64,000 bases of DNA from Lentibacillus sp. CBA3610. GTDB lineage: Bacteria > Bacillota > Bacilli > Bacillales > Amphibacillaceae. The notes under the pieces are model-generated. The model saw only the letters and a list, made by a program, of their open reading frames with translations. It ran no database searches and was not told the DNA's origin. The position numbers and the translations under genes were made by a program. The stretch lies in contig NZ_CP035925.1 in NCBI RefSeq assembly GCF_013373365.1, positions 1,612,001 to 1,676,000 of the forward strand, given 5' to 3'. This document shows, piece after piece, positions 40,340-51,051 of the stretch (position 1 is its first letter; the number at the start of each line of letters is the position of its first letter).

Positions 40340-42682
40340 TCACTTCAATTCCAGAACGGTTACACCGCTGCCGCCTTCTCCTGCAGAACCAGGTCTGTCT
40401 GCTCCAATTCGCGGGTGATTTTTAGCAAATTCTTTTACACCCTTCCGAAGTGCTCCTGTCCCTTTGCCATGAATGATGAAAACTTTCGGATAACCTGCAA
40501 GTAAAGCATCATCAATGTATTTTTCCAATCTGGCAAGAGCGTCCTCATATCGTTCACCACGTAAATCAAGCTCTGTTTTGACGTGATAGCCGGAACCTTT
40601 AACAGTCGTCAGTGGTTTTTCTTTAACGGAGCTTTTATTCTTAACAAGCTGGATCTCATTACGTTTCACTTTAACCTTCATAATACCGACTTGAATCAAG
40701 TAATCATTTTCACCTGATTTTTCAAGAACTGTTCCGCGCTGATTTGCCGACAGCAGCTTAATTTCATCGCCCGGATTCAATTCTTGTGTTGCTTCGTTTA
40801 TTTGTTTTGATTTATCCGCTGATTTATCAGTCAGATCCGGTTGTGCTTCTTCAAGCGATTTACGGGCTTCAATCCATTCATGTTCTTTCAGCTGTGCATT
40901 GGTTTTCACCTGCCGTATTTCGTCAACAATCGTTTCCGCTTCATCACGGGCTTTTTGTAAAGCTTTGTCTGCTTTATCTTCTGCTTTTTTATATAAGTCC
41001 TCGCGTTTATTTTCAAACTGCTGCCATGCTTTTATGAGATCGTCCCGCAATTTTTCACTTTCCTGAAGTACGTTATGTGCCCGATCGTAATCATCTTCAG
41101 CCTGACGCCGGGACTCATCGAGTGAAGCAATCATATTTTCAACACTTTCAGAATTAACGCCAACCTTATTTTTCGCCTGGTCAATCACTGATTGCTCCAG
41201 CCCCAGGCGTTTGGCTATATCAAATGCATTACTCCGGCCGGGTACACCAATCAATAGCCGGTAAGTAGGCTCCAGAGTTTCCACATCAAACTCCACGGAT
41301 GCATTAACTACATGTTCACGGTTATAGCCATAAGCTTTTAATTCCGGGTAATGAGTTGTTGCCACAACACGAGCGTCACGGGACACAACATCATCAAGAA
41401 TGGCCATTGCCAATGCAGCACCTTCCTGTGGATCGGTCCCTGCACCAAGTTCGTCAAACAATACTAAAGATTTATGGTTAACCTGATGGAGGATCGAAAC
41501 AATATTCATCATATGTGATGAGAAAGTGCTCAAACTTTGCTCGATTGACTGCTCATCGCCAATATCAGCAAAAACATTCTCAAAAACCGCCATTTCACAG
41601 CCGTCAGCAGCAGGAATTTGCAAACCGGATTGCGCCATTAACGTAAACAAGCCAATCATTTTCAATGCAACAGTTTTACCACCAGTATTTGGACCAGTGA
41701 TGACAATAGATGTGTAATCCTTACCAAGTGCCACATCATTGGAAATGACTTCATCTTCAGATATCAGCGGATGACGTGCTTGTTTGACATTGATAATACC
41801 GTCATCATTGATCATCGGCATCGCAGCATTCATTTGTCTTCCCAGTTTGGCTCTTGCAACAATGAAATCAATATGTGCCAATACTGAAACATTTTCGGAA
41901 AGAATCGCTTCAGCATCAGCAATGTCTGCACTTAACGCCCGAAGAATCCGGTCAATCTCCTGTTTTTCTTTTACTCTTGCTTCCTGCAGCTGGTTGTTCA
42001 AATCGACAACCGCTTTTGGTTCCATAAACAATGTGGCACCAGAGGCCGATTGGTCATGGACAATCCCACCTACAGCCCCGCGGTACTCTTGTTTCACCGG
42101 CAGGACATATCGATCATTTCGAATCGTTATGATGGCATCCGACAACATCTTGCTCTGGGACTTGGTATAACTGTCCAATTTATCCCGTACGTTACTTTCA
42201 AATGTGCGAATAGAAGAACGAATGCTGCGCAGCTTGACGGACGCGCTATCCATCATATTTCCCCGGTCATCAATGCAGCTGTTTATCTGTGTTTCCAGTT
42301 CCCGCAACGTGACAATTCGTCCGGCAAGATCTTTTAAAATGGGTAAATGCTCTTCCATTTTTTCCAGGAAGTTTTTAACCTGGCGTGCCCCGTAAAGGGT
42401 ATTGGCAACATCAAGGCACTCTTCAGCTGATAATACACCACCGATGACACTTCGTTTAATACTGGCGCGAATGTCTGCAATCCCACCTAATGGAATGGTC
42501 ATATTCAACCTTAAAATTTGGCTTGCTTCGTCGGTTTCTGCTTGCATTTCCTTAACTTTGGCTGAGTCAGCGGAAGGTTTCAGGTTTGATGCCAGTTCCT
42601 TGCCAATCGTCGTTTCAGCCTGATTATTCAATTGTTCGATGACTTTATTAAATTCCAGCGTTTGCAGAATTCGTTCATTCAT
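40340..42682 (-). CDS. mutS2: Endonuclease MutS2
   Basis: A MutS paralogue that lacks the mismatch-recognition domain; it acts on recombination intermediates and on collided ribosomes in Bacillus. 780 residues: ATPase with Walker A GPNTGGKT near residue 333 and Walker [14 protein letters not shown], a coiled-coil clamp (residues 510-640, rich in Glu/Lys), and a C-terminal Smr domain ([17 protein letters not shown] and [14 protein letters not shown]). AAAGGAG precedes the ATG. Confidence 0.95.
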   Translation of the reverse strand: MNERILQTLEFNKVIEQLNNQAETTIGKELASNLKPSADSAKVKEMQAETDEASQILRLNMTIPLGGIADIRASIKRSVIGGVLSAEECLDVANTLYGARQVKNFLEKMEEHLPILKDLAGRIVTLRELETQINSCIDDRGNMMDSASVKLRSIRSSIRTFESNVRDKLDSYTKSQSKMLSDAIITIRNDRYVLPVKQEYRGAVGGIVHDQSASGATLFMEPKAVVDLNNQLQEARVKEKQEIDRILRALSADIADAEAILSENVSVLAHIDFIVARAKLGRQMNAAMPMINDDGIINVKQARHPLISEDEVISNDVALGKDYTSIVITGPNTGGKTVALKMIGLFTLMAQSGLQIPAADGCEMAVFENVFADIGDEQSIEQSLSTFSSHMMNIVSILHQVNHKSLVLFDELGAGTDPQEGAALAMAILDDVVSRDARVVATTHYPELKAYGYNREHVVNASVEFDVETLEPTYRLLIGVPGRSNAFDIAKRLGLEQSVIDQAKNKVGVNSESVENMIASLDESRRQAEDDYDRAHNVLQESEKLRDDLIKAWQQFENKREDLYKKAEDKADKALQKARDEAETIVDEIRQVKTNAQLKEHEWIEARKSLEEAQPDLTDKSADKSKQINEATQELNPGDEIKLLSANQRGTVLEKSGENDYLIQVGIMKVKVKRNEIQLVKNKSSVKEKPLTTVKGSGYHVKTELDLRGERYEDALARLEKYIDDALLAGYPKVFIIHGKGTGALRKGVKEFAKNHPRIGADRPGSAGEGGSGVTVLELK

Positions 42683-42740
42683 GTGGATTTTCTCCTTTAG
42701 ATGGTTAAACGTATGCTCTTCTTTAGATTACTATTGACGC

Positions 42741-44462
42741 TTATTCATTTGTACGATTCATGAAGGCCATAAGTTTCTGCTTTGACCATGTATTGATGAC
42801 AGTATCTGTTTTGATCCATCCTTTTCGGGCAGCACCGACACCATATGTCATATGATCCAGCATGTAATAATCATGGGCATCCGTATTGATGGCAATCTTA
42901 ACACCGGCCTCCTGAGCCTTTCTCGCCCATTCATTGGAGAGATCCAGCCGGTTTGGGTTGGCATTGATCTCCAGTGCTGTATCCGTTTCTTTGGCACGCT
43001 CAATCAGCTGCTCAACATCCACATCATAACCTTTACGCCGGCCGATAAGCCTGCCGGTAGGGTGCGCAATCAGGGAAACATAAGGATTTTCCAGCGCCGC
43101 ATTCAGCCGTGCCATTATTTTGTCCTGTGATTGATTAAAACTTGAGTGAATTGCACCGATGACAAAGTCCAATTCCTGTAAAAAATCATCCGCAAAGTCT
43201 AACGTGCCATCAGGTAAAATATCCATTTCAACACCGGCAAAAATATGGATATCATCGTATTTTTCATTTAAATTGGCAATTGTTTCCCGCTGTTTACGCA
43301 ACCGTGTTTCATTTAATCCATTGGCAACTCTGAGAAACCTGGAATGATCCGTAATCGTTATATAATCATAATTTTTCACGCGTGCCTGGTTAACCATTTC
43401 TTCCAATGATTGCGCACCATCGCTCCAAGTCGTATGCATGTGCAGATCCCCGCGAATATCTTCCAGTTTAAGCAATGAAACAGGTTCACGGTAGGACTCC
43501 ACTTCTCCGGTGTTTTCCCTCACTTCGGGTGGGATATAGTGCAAGTCAAAGTGCTCAAAAAATTCCGCTTCACTTTTAAATGTCAGTGTTTCACCTGTTT
43601 CCTCCACTTCCAGACCATATTCGTTAATTTTTTCACCTTGTGATTTGGCGAGCTGCCGCATAGCGACATTATGATCCTTTGAACCTGTAAAATGATGTAA
43701 CGTTGAAGCAAATTCATCCGGTTTAACAATCCGAAAGTCCACATTTATATCGTAAACATCCTCAAGGGTGACTGACACTTTCGTATCCCCTTGTGCCACG
43801 ACTTCCTTTATCCGCCCCATCTCTAACAGACGTTCACGAACAGTCTGAAAATCTTCAGATGCAATAATAAAATCAATATCTTTAACGGTTTCACGCATCC
43901 GCCTCAGACTTCCGGCACGTGAATAATCATGAATCGCTTCAATCGTATCCAAGTAGTGTTCGATCATCTCAGCAAGCGGAAGCATTGTGGCAATTGGCAG
44001 GCGTTCGGGGCGCTCATTAGCCTCTTTCAATGCTGTTAGGATTTTTTCGGCAGACTTTTTCCCGAATCCTTCCAGCTGCTCGATCTGGCCTTTTTCACAT
44101 GCTTCCTGCAGCGAGTCAGCATCCGTAACGCCAAGTTCCTGATATAGCTTTGCAAGTTTTTTACCGCCGAGTCCCGGCAAATCCAGCAGCGGCACTAAAC
44201 CTTGGGGGACTTCCTTTTCCAGCTGGATTAGTGTTTCGGACGTTTCATTCTGGATAAATTCATTAATGACGGAAGCTGTTCCCTTGCCGACCCCTTTTAT
44301 TTTAGTGAAATCCTCAATATCCGTAATGGAACGGTCATCACGCTCAAGTGCCTGAGCCGCCTTCCGGTAAGCTGATATCTTAAATGGATTTTCAGCCTTA
44401 AGCTCCAAATGAACAGCAATTTTCTCCAATAACTTAATAACATCTTTTTTATTAACAGGCAT
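42741..44462 (-). CDS. polX: DNA polymerase/3'-5' exonuclease PolX
   Basis: Family X polymerase fused to a PHP phosphoesterase, used in base excision repair. 573 residues: helix-hairpin-helix repeats (FTKIKGVGKGTASVI; LDLPGLGGKKLAKLY), pol X domain with Asp pair in VKDIDFIIAS, and PHP domain from RGDLHMHTTWSDGAQSLEEM (near 338) with HSRF, HPTGRL and NTDAHD metal ligands. AAGAAGGTG lies upstream. It follows cvpA, as in B. subtilis. Confidence 0.96.
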   Translation of the reverse strand: MPVNKKDVIKLLEKIAVHLELKAENPFKISAYRKAAQALERDDRSITDIEDFTKIKGVGKGTASVINEFIQNETSETLIQLEKEVPQGLVPLLDLPGLGGKKLAKLYQELGVTDADSLQEACEKGQIEQLEGFGKKSAEKILTALKEANERPERLPIATMLPLAEMIEHYLDTIEAIHDYSRAGSLRRMRETVKDIDFIIASEDFQTVRERLLEMGRIKEVVAQGDTKVSVTLEDVYDINVDFRIVKPDEFASTLHHFTGSKDHNVAMRQLAKSQGEKINEYGLEVEETGETLTFKSEAEFFEHFDLHYIPPEVRENTGEVESYREPVSLLKLEDIRGDLHMHTTWSDGAQSLEEMVNQARVKNYDYITITDHSRFLRVANGLNETRLRKQRETIANLNEKYDDIHIFAGVEMDILPDGTLDFADDFLQELDFVIGAIHSSFNQSQDKIMARLNAALENPYVSLIAHPTGRLIGRRKGYDVDVEQLIERAKETDTALEINANPNRLDLSNEWARKAQEAGVKIAINTDAHDYYMLDHMTYGVGAARKGWIKTDTVINTWSKQKLMAFMNRTNE

Positions 44463-44486
44463 ATAGACTCACCTTCTTTATTAACA

Positions 44487-44924
44487 GTCAAAAAGCTTTT
44501 TTCGTAAATTTTGTTGCTTTTAGTTTTCATAGTTGATATAAATTGCGACACACTGAAATTTTGAGTGCAAATAATACCGCTCCGGAAATACGCTCCGCTT
44601 TCCGCGGGCGGCTGGTGAGCCTCCTCGCGCTAACGCGCTCCGGGGTCTCACCTATGCCTATCCTCCCGCAGGAGTCTCCGCGTATTTCCTCCGCTGTTTT
44701 GTGTTTTATAATTATATTTATTTATTGTGTAATCAAAACTCTTTGTGGTTGTTGATTGGAGTGGAGGGCAGGAGACTCCTGCGGGAAAAGCACGTGTCTA
44801 GACCTGAGCAGCGGCGGTTTTCCGCAACGGAGGCTGAAGCCGTGCCCGCGGAAAGCGACTGCCCGAAACGGAAATCAACAAAGCACTCTATGTCGCAGTT
44901 TATAGATTTTTTGTCAAAAACAGT
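44487..44924. repeat. MITE-like composite repeat, copy 3 (inverted)
   Basis: Opposite orientation to the others: left end TTTTTTCGTAAATTTTGTTG, right end to CAAAAACAGTAGCC. It holds a minus-strand module (about 44602-44677) and a plus-strand module (44773-44859), again head to head. In the latter GCGGG and CACG pair with CGTG and CCCGC. It occupies the polX-cvpA gap together with about 110 bases in which I see nothing. Confidence 0.8.
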
Positions 44925-45036
44925 AGCCTTGAAGTGAACAGCCATTATAAAGGCTGATTCAAATAAGACTATACTCATTGTACACAACATACAACCGTAT
45001 TGCCTACTATTTGAACCAGCCTTTGATTGCCGCAAA

Positions 45037-45594
45037 TCAGTTGCTATTAAGCAAATCATCCATACTGGTAAACCATAAGGACCTGATTTGTTCAGATAAA
45101 AATGGTGTGTTTTCAATGATAAACAATGCTATCGATGAATTATTTATCCACGATTGGATTTCAGTTAAAGGCGTCAATGCCAAAATAAACAATACTATAA
45201 AAATCAACAAGTATATTTCAACAAATCCCAGCACAGCACCGAGCAATTTGTTTAGTGAATGCAATATCGGCAATTCAGCCACGAAATCAAGCATCGATGC
45301 TATAATCTGCAGCAGTATCTTAACCGCAAAAAAGATAATGGCGAACGCTATAGCATTGTAAAAGGCACCTTCAAGCGGTAACGCCTCCAGGAAATCCGCC
45401 CATGCACTATTGTCATCCAACTCAGGATATGGAATCCATAATGCCAGACGTGATGCCAGCTCATCATAATATAGAGCGGCAAGGATGAATGCTGCAATAA
45501 AACCGATTAAATGAAACGCCTGTAAAATGAACCCGCGTTTCAAACCGATTAAAAACCCAAAAATCAATAATACAATTAAAATAAAATCTACCAT
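45037..45594 (-). CDS. cvpA: CvpA family membrane protein (YshB)
   Basis: About 185 residues with four hydrophobic helices, starting MVDFILIVLLIFGFLIGLKR as CvpA proteins do (G.. GLKRG). A glycine-rich motif FGFLIGLKRGFILQ is typical. Family linked in other bacteria to colicin V export and envelope stress; function in Bacillus is not settled. It lies 3 bases after zapA, so the two are coupled. Confidence 0.9.
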   Translation of the reverse strand: MVDFILIVLLIFGFLIGLKRGFILQAFHLIGFIAAFILAALYYDELASRLALWIPYPELDDNSAWADFLEALPLEGAFYNAIAFAIIFFAVKILLQIIASMLDFVAELPILHSLNKLLGAVLGFVEIYLLIFIVLFILALTPLTEIQSWINNSSIALFIIENTPFLSEQIRSLWFTSMDDLLNSN

Positions 45595-45597
45595 TTG

Positions 45598-45861
45598 CTA
45601 TTTATCCTCTTTCTTATTTTGAGATCCCAATAAAGCCGCATAGTCTTCTTTTAATTTCATATAATCATTCATCGTATTAACAGCAGTCAGTACAGCCAAT
45701 TCTGTCGTCGTAAGCTGTTGGTTCATTCCATGAATTTCACGTATTTTCTGGTCAACCTGACTGGCAACCAAACGGACTTGACTTGGATCTTCATTCCCGA
45801 CTACTGTATAATATTTATTATATATCTCAACGGTTACCCGTGTTTTATCATCCTGGGTCAC
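45598..45861 (-). CDS. zapA: Cell division protein ZapA
   Basis: Bundles FtsZ filaments at the division site. 87 residues; the N-terminal strands KTRVTVEIYNKYYTVVG are followed by an alpha-helical coiled coil (LVASQVDQKIREIHGMNQQL, then TELAVLTAVNTMNDY). GTG 45861 is the start behind GGAGGG. Divergent from rnhC. Confidence 0.94.
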   Translation of the reverse strand: MTQDDKTRVTVEIYNKYYTVVGNEDPSQVRLVASQVDQKIREIHGMNQQLTTTELAVLTAVNTMNDYMKLKEDYAALLGSQNKKEDK

Positions 45862-46106
45862 ACTCGATACCCTCCATTAATAAATTTTCATGAGAACATA
45901 CATAATATATTTTTTTCAGTAACTATAAACGTTTATCATCTTTAGCGTTAAAATAATCGACTATATCATAACACAATAACGGTCATTCAGGAAATCCAAA
46001 TTGTTCAACCGGGGGCTTATCGTACGGGAAATTCCAGGTTATAAAGGTTTCATTATTAAACAGTGTTTGCTACCGTTTAACATAGCAAATCAATTGGAGG
46101 ATCAAA

Positions 46107-47036
46107 ATGCCACAAAATGTATACGTCTTAACAGCAGATATCATTAAAAAAATGAAAAATCATTATACTGATTATTTACAAACAACACCACAAGGCGCTA
46201 TTTTTCGGGCCAAGACAGCAAATGCAGTGATAACCGCCTACAAATCCGGTAAAGTTTTGTTTCAGGGGAAAAACCCTGCAGCCGAAGCGGATAAATGGAC
46301 CGAGATAAAAGAAGATGAGCCGGTAACGCCAAAAAATACCCGGAAGCAAACCGGATACACACCGCCGGATACACTTTTGTCAAGCAGTCATATCGGTTCG
46401 GATGAAGCAGGGACGGGAGATTACTTTGGTCCCATCACAACCGCAGCTGTTTTTGTCAAACAAGAGGAAATGGAACTATTGAAAGAATTAGGTGTAAGAG
46501 ATTCCAAGAATTTAAAAGACGCATCCATCCGGAAAATTGCCAACGATATTCTAAAACTTGATATGCCGTATTCACTTTTAGTTTTGCGAAATGAGAAATA
46601 CAATCAGCTGCAAAGGCGTGGCTGGTCCCAGGGCAAAATGAAAGCTATGCTTCACCACCATGCCATCACCAACGTCCTGAACAAAGTGAATGCTTCTGAA
46701 ACAGATGGCATTTTGATTGACCAATTTTGTGAACCTGATGTCTACAAACGCCATATTGCTTCCGAGAAAGAACAACTGCCTGATAACACATATTTCATGA
46801 CAAAAGCCGAAAGTTATTCGATCGCGGTAGCGGCTGCATCAATCATTGCCAGAACCAGCTTTTTGAAAGAAATGGATCACTTATCGGAAAAAGCAGGGTT
46901 CACACTGCCTAAAGGTGCATCGGGAAAAGTTGACCAGGCAGCCGCCCGCATCATCAAATCAAACGGCCGGGAAATACTGGACACCTGCGCCAAAACCCAT
47001 TTCGCCAATACGAAAAAGGCTTTTAATCGTGTATAA
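46107..47036 (+). CDS. rnhC: Ribonuclease HIII
   Basis: Degrades RNA in RNA-DNA hybrids. 309 residues: N-terminal TBP-like domain (YTDYLQTTPQGAIFRAKT) and catalytic core with GSDEAGTGDYFGPI (Asp-Glu pair near residue 97-98), GVRDSKNL, DGILIDQF and ESYSIAVAAASIIAR. GGAGG precedes the ATG. On the plus strand and divergent from zapA, as in B. subtilis. Confidence 0.95.
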   Translation: MPQNVYVLTADIIKKMKNHYTDYLQTTPQGAIFRAKTANAVITAYKSGKVLFQGKNPAAEADKWTEIKEDEPVTPKNTRKQTGYTPPDTLLSSSHIGSDEAGTGDYFGPITTAAVFVKQEEMELLKELGVRDSKNLKDASIRKIANDILKLDMPYSLLVLRNEKYNQLQRRGWSQGKMKAMLHHHAITNVLNKVNASETDGILIDQFCEPDVYKRHIASEKEQLPDNTYFMTKAESYSIAVAAASIIARTSFLKEMDHLSEKAGFTLPKGASGKVDQAAARIIKSNGREILDTCAKTHFANTKKAFNRV

Positions 47037-47155
47037 GAAAAACTCAGGCCTGGCCTCGTCTTCCCAGAGGTCAGAGGCCGGAAGTCAGACTGAAGAAATC
47101 GGCGGGGCTTCCGATTTCTCTGTTTAAAACATTACCCTGAATTCTATGCTTTCCA
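47037..47155 (+). repeat. Hairpin repeat family R1, copy 3
   Basis: Starts directly after the rnhC stop with GAAAAACTCAGGCCTGGCC. The second hairpin is GAAATCGG-cggggctt-CCGATTTC, 8 bp. The stem is kept relative to copy 1, though the loop differs. The tail after 47125 diverges from copy 1. Confidence 0.75.
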
Positions 47156-47161
47156 TATAAG

Positions 47162-47198
47162 AAAAGAGGAGGCACCGGATACTGGCGCCTCCTCTTTC
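47162..47198. terminator. Bidirectional terminator between rnhC and pheT
   Basis: GAAAAGAGGAGGC and GCCTCCTCTTTC form a 12 bp stem around a 12-base loop, between two converging genes. Confidence 0.85.
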
Positions 47199-47201
47199 AA
47201 A

Positions 47202-49628
47202 CTACGATCTTACGTACGCATTAAATTTCTCATTTACCGTTTCAACGATTTTCTGGTAAGATTGCTCGACTTCATTGTCTTTCAGGGTTTTTTCCGGATC
47301 CTGGTAGAATAAGCTATACGCAATGGATTTCTTGCCCTCAGGTAAATTTTCACCTTTGTAGACATCGAAAACCTGCACATTTTTAACCAAAGGTGAACCG
47401 GTTATTTCAATTGTTTCCTTCATCTCACCGGCGTTTACATCTTCATCCACAATAAAGGCAATGTCTCTGGCAACCGATGGATACTTCGGAATCGGCTGGT
47501 AATCAATTGTACCCGTATTGATTCCCAATACATACGCCAAATCAATATCAAACACATATGTTTCTTTTAGATCCATTGATTTTTCAAGTGATGGATGAAC
47601 CTGCCCGAAGAAACCAATGACTTCATTATCAATCGAGATTGTGGCACATCTGCCCGGGTGCATCTCGGGCAACCTGGCCTGTTCAAAGGAAATCGGCGTG
47701 TTCAAAAAGTCGAATAACCCTTCGATGATACCTTTGACCAAATAAAAATCCACTTGTTTTTTCTCCTGCTGCCACGGATGATTCATCCATAATCCGGAAA
47801 GCACTCCTGCTAACCGCAATTTTTCATCCGGATATTCTGAAAGCATTTTTTCATCTGAAACGAACACATTTCCAAGTTCAAAGTAATGAATATCCGTTTG
47901 AGTTCGGGCCCGATTATATGCCAGGGATTTCAGCAATTCCGGCAAAATACTCAGACGCAAGTACCTATGATCCTCACTCATCGGCATGGAGAGCTGAACA
48001 GGATTTGGATTTTTCTCACGCAGTTCAGGACTGACCAGTTTATCAATCTTTGCATAATCGGTTAATGAATAAGTGATCGTTTCCATTAGCCCTGCACTTT
48101 GCATATAGTTCTTAACTGACCGTTTCAGTTTCTGTTTTTGCGTTAACCCGCCGGCCTGGGACGCTCCTTCAGGCATCGTATATGGCAAATGGTCATAACC
48201 GTAGATTCGCGCTACTTCCTCAACCATATCCTCAAAAATGGTTATATCCCCGCGCCGGGTAGGTACATGAACAGCAAATTTATTCTGTTTCTGGTCGAGA
48301 GGAAACTGCAGCTTGTTTAAAATCACGGCAATATCCTCTGTTGTAATCGTTGTACCAAGCCGTTTATTAATGTCGCTTGTTTCAAACGTTACGGTCTTCT
48401 CATTGCGGTCCAGTTCATCAAAGGCAACAGGATCAGCTAAAATGGTTGCACTTGCGTATTTTTCAAGCAAATGACATGCACGCAGCCCCGCACGTTCTAC
48501 CCGGTTCGGATCAACACCTTTTTCGAATCGCGTGCTTGAATCACTGCGCAGACCGGTATCTTTGACAGTTGTTCTGACGGCAGATGGGTCAAAATAGGCA
48601 GCCTCAAGCAAAACAGTTGTCGTATCTTCATTCACTTCCGTATTCAGACCGCCCATCACGCCAGCAAGCGCTACAGGTTCTTTTCCATTTGTAATGACAA
48701 GATTCTCATTGGATAGTATGCGTTCTTCACCATCGAGCGTTACCATTTTCTCACCATGGCGGCCGCGACGCGTGACAACTTCATCAGAGCCAAACCGGTC
48801 ATAGTCAAATGCATGCAGTGGTTGGCCATACTCCAGTAAGACAAAGTTTGTAATATCCACAACATTATTGATTGGACGGATACCTGCTGCAATCAGGACA
48901 TTCCGCATCCACAATGGCGACTGCTTAATCTCAATATCTTTGGCAATAAAAGCACCATAATATGGGTTTAAATCAGGATCTCCCACATTCACCGAAACAT
49001 AATCAGCTGCTTTTTCACTTGCAGGGTGCACGTCTTCATTCGGCAGTGTCACGTCCTGATCAAGAATTGCCGCCGTCTCATAGGCCACACCAAGCATACT
49101 TAACGCATCTGCACGGTTCGGTGTCAAATCAAACTCCAGTACAGCATCATCTAAATTAAGAAGCCGCTCGACACTCTCACCTGCTGTCACATCATCCGGA
49201 AACACAAAAATACCTTCAGAAACGTCTTTTGGGACATATTTTTCATCGATACCAAGTTCCTGCAGCGAGCAAATCATACCATTGGATTCAACGCCACGGA
49301 GTTTCACTTTTTTGATTTTGAAATCATTCGGCAGTACAGCCCCGGGTTTCGCAACCGCTACCTTTTGACCTTGCGCAATATTCGGGGCACCGCAAACGAT
49401 CTGCAGCTGTTCGTCACCTGTGTCAACCTGGCAAAGACTCAACTTATCAGCATTTGGATGTTGGTCACAAGATTCAACATAACCGACAACCACACCACTG
49501 CTTTTTCCGGCAACATATTCAATCCCATCCACTTCGATTCCGGTTCTTGTGATTCTGTCCGAAAGCTCTTCAGGACTGACGGATTCGATATCAATATAAT
49601 CTTTAAGCCAGTTTAATGATACTAACAT
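47202..49628 (-). CDS. pheT: Phenylalanine--tRNA ligase beta subunit
   Basis: Beta chain of the alpha2-beta2 enzyme; binds tRNA and edits tyrosyl-tRNA-Phe. 808 residues: N-terminal tRNA-binding OB domain (VVGYVESCDQHPNADKLSLC), B3/4 editing domain, B5 domain and C-terminal anticodon-binding (FDX-ACB) domain ending KFNAYVR. Its ATG overlaps the pheS stop (TAATG), with the ribosome binding site inside the last pheS codons, so the two are made in equal amounts. Confidence 0.96.
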   Translation of the reverse strand: MLVSLNWLKDYIDIESVSPEELSDRITRTGIEVDGIEYVAGKSSGVVVGYVESCDQHPNADKLSLCQVDTGDEQLQIVCGAPNIAQGQKVAVAKPGAVLPNDFKIKKVKLRGVESNGMICSLQELGIDEKYVPKDVSEGIFVFPDDVTAGESVERLLNLDDAVLEFDLTPNRADALSMLGVAYETAAILDQDVTLPNEDVHPASEKAADYVSVNVGDPDLNPYYGAFIAKDIEIKQSPLWMRNVLIAAGIRPINNVVDITNFVLLEYGQPLHAFDYDRFGSDEVVTRRGRHGEKMVTLDGEERILSNENLVITNGKEPVALAGVMGGLNTEVNEDTTTVLLEAAYFDPSAVRTTVKDTGLRSDSSTRFEKGVDPNRVERAGLRACHLLEKYASATILADPVAFDELDRNEKTVTFETSDINKRLGTTITTEDIAVILNKLQFPLDQKQNKFAVHVPTRRGDITIFEDMVEEVARIYGYDHLPYTMPEGASQAGGLTQKQKLKRSVKNYMQSAGLMETITYSLTDYAKIDKLVSPELREKNPNPVQLSMPMSEDHRYLRLSILPELLKSLAYNRARTQTDIHYFELGNVFVSDEKMLSEYPDEKLRLAGVLSGLWMNHPWQQEKKQVDFYLVKGIIEGLFDFLNTPISFEQARLPEMHPGRCATISIDNEVIGFFGQVHPSLEKSMDLKETYVFDIDLAYVLGINTGTIDYQPIPKYPSVARDIAFIVDEDVNAGEMKETIEITGSPLVKNVQVFDVYKGENLPEGKKSIAYSLFYQDPEKTLKDNEVEQSYQKIVETVNEKFNAYVRS

Positions 49629-50677
49629 TACTGTGCCCCTCCTTTTTCATGGTGAAATTGTGTCAGGAACCGCATATCATTGGTGTAGAAATGCCGGATA
49701 TCATCAATACCATATTTCAGCATGGCAATTCGATCCGGTCCCATTCCAAACGCAAAGCCTGTATATTTCTCTGAATCATATCCGGCCATTTCCAGAACAT
49801 TCGGGTGCACCATTCCGCCACCAAGGATTTCAATCCAGCCGGAATGCTTACAGACAGAACAGCCGTCACCTTTACAAACTTTACAGGAAATATCCATTTC
49901 CACAGACGGTTCCGTAAATGGAAAAAAGCTTGGACGCAGACGGATTTCCCGATCGCTGCCGAATATACTTTTGGCAAAATTATCTAATGTCCCTTTCAAA
50001 TCACTCATCCGAACATTTTTATCAACATAAAGTCCTTCAATTTGCGTAAACTGATGCGAATGCGTGGCATCATCCGTGTCACGACGGTAAACCTTCCCAG
50101 GGCAGATCATTTTAACCGGCTGCCCTCCACCGTATTGCTGCATGGTTCTTGCCTGCACCGGTGAAGTATGTGTCCTGAGCAGCAGCTCGTTTGTAATATA
50201 AAATGTATCCTGCATATCGCGTGCCGGATGACCTTTAGGCATGTTCATGGCCTCAAAATTAAAATAATCCGTTTCCACTTCCGGACCTTCTTTCACTTCA
50301 TAACCCATCCCAATAAATAAATCCTCAATTTCCTCGATGATACTTGTCAATAAATGCGGTCCGCCAACTTGAGGCGGCCGGCCAGGCAATGTGACATCAA
50401 GTGCTTCGTTTTCAAGCTTTGCTTCCAATGCGGCCTGCTCAAGTGCTTCCGTTTTTTCGTCAATTTCATTTGTAATGGCCTCACGCACCTTGTTGGCAAT
50501 CTCACCAACAACCGGGCGCTCTTCCTTGGAAAGTTTGCCCATCCCACGTAAAACACTTGTCAAAGATCCTTTTTTGCCTAAGTAAGTTACTTTTATATCC
50601 TGAAGCTCTTTTAAATCGTGCGCCTCTTTTACTTTCGAGAGTGCTTCCCGGCGAATCGTTTCCAATTGCTCTTTCAT
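49628..50677 (-). CDS. pheS: Phenylalanine--tRNA ligase alpha subunit
   Basis: Catalytic chain of PheRS, class II fold. About 349 residues. An N-terminal coiled coil binds tRNA; motif 2 lies around [17 protein letters not shown] and motif 3 in [15 protein letters not shown]; four cysteines ([16 protein letters not shown]) mark a zinc-like insert found in some Bacillota. ATG 50677 sits 7 bases behind AAGGAGG. Controlled by the T-box upstream. Confidence 0.96.
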   Translation of the reverse strand: MKEQLETIRREALSKVKEAHDLKELQDIKVTYLGKKGSLTSVLRGMGKLSKEERPVVGEIANKVREAITNEIDEKTEALEQAALEAKLENEALDVTLPGRPPQVGGPHLLTSIIEEIEDLFIGMGYEVKEGPEVETDYFNFEAMNMPKGHPARDMQDTFYITNELLLRTHTSPVQARTMQQYGGGQPVKMICPGKVYRRDTDDATHSHQFTQIEGLYVDKNVRMSDLKGTLDNFAKSIFGSDREIRLRPSFFPFTEPSVEMDISCKVCKGDGCSVCKHSGWIEILGGGMVHPNVLEMAGYDSEKYTGFAFGMGPDRIAMLKYGIDDIRHFYTNDMRFLTQFHHEKGGAQ

Positions 50678-50723
50678 CAATATACCTCCTTATGAAGTGA
50701 CGCGTGGTAAATATTTGCCATAT

Positions 50724-51000
50724 AAAAAAGCCCCATCCCACTAAGGGACGAGGCTCTTATTTCGCGGTACCACCCTTGTTGACACAACAGTTCTGTGTCC
50801 AACTCTAACATGATAACGGATCTAATATCCGGGTCACCTTTACTTTGACAAAGGTCCAAGTGCCAGCTCCAGAGTGAAATGACAGCAATTGTATCAGCCA
50901 GAGATGCTTTCAGTCCGTGACACCTCTTCCCTTGTTGCCGTACATTCCATTACTGTCTGTCTCTATCCAAGCTTTTAAAAAACAGTCTGTAAGTTGCTCA
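50724..51000 (-). promoter_or_regulatory. T-box riboswitch leader of pheST
   Basis: The minus strand carries the T-box core AAGGGTGGTACCGCG (about 50761-50775), then a terminator hairpin GAGCCTCGTCCC/GGGATGGGGC with T-run at 50726-50756. Upstream, a TTC triplet in CATTTCACTCTGG (about 50876-50878) is a plausible Phe specifier. Uncharged tRNA-Phe would favour read-through. Confidence 0.88.
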
Positions 51001-51051
51001 TTTCCTGAATCAAATTTATTCTATTATAGATAATTTGCCGGGATTATGCAA

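Noticed and set aside
44570..44930. CRISPR-like array because of repeated GC-rich units
   Set aside because: Only two modules, in opposite orientation, no regular spacers and no cas genes.
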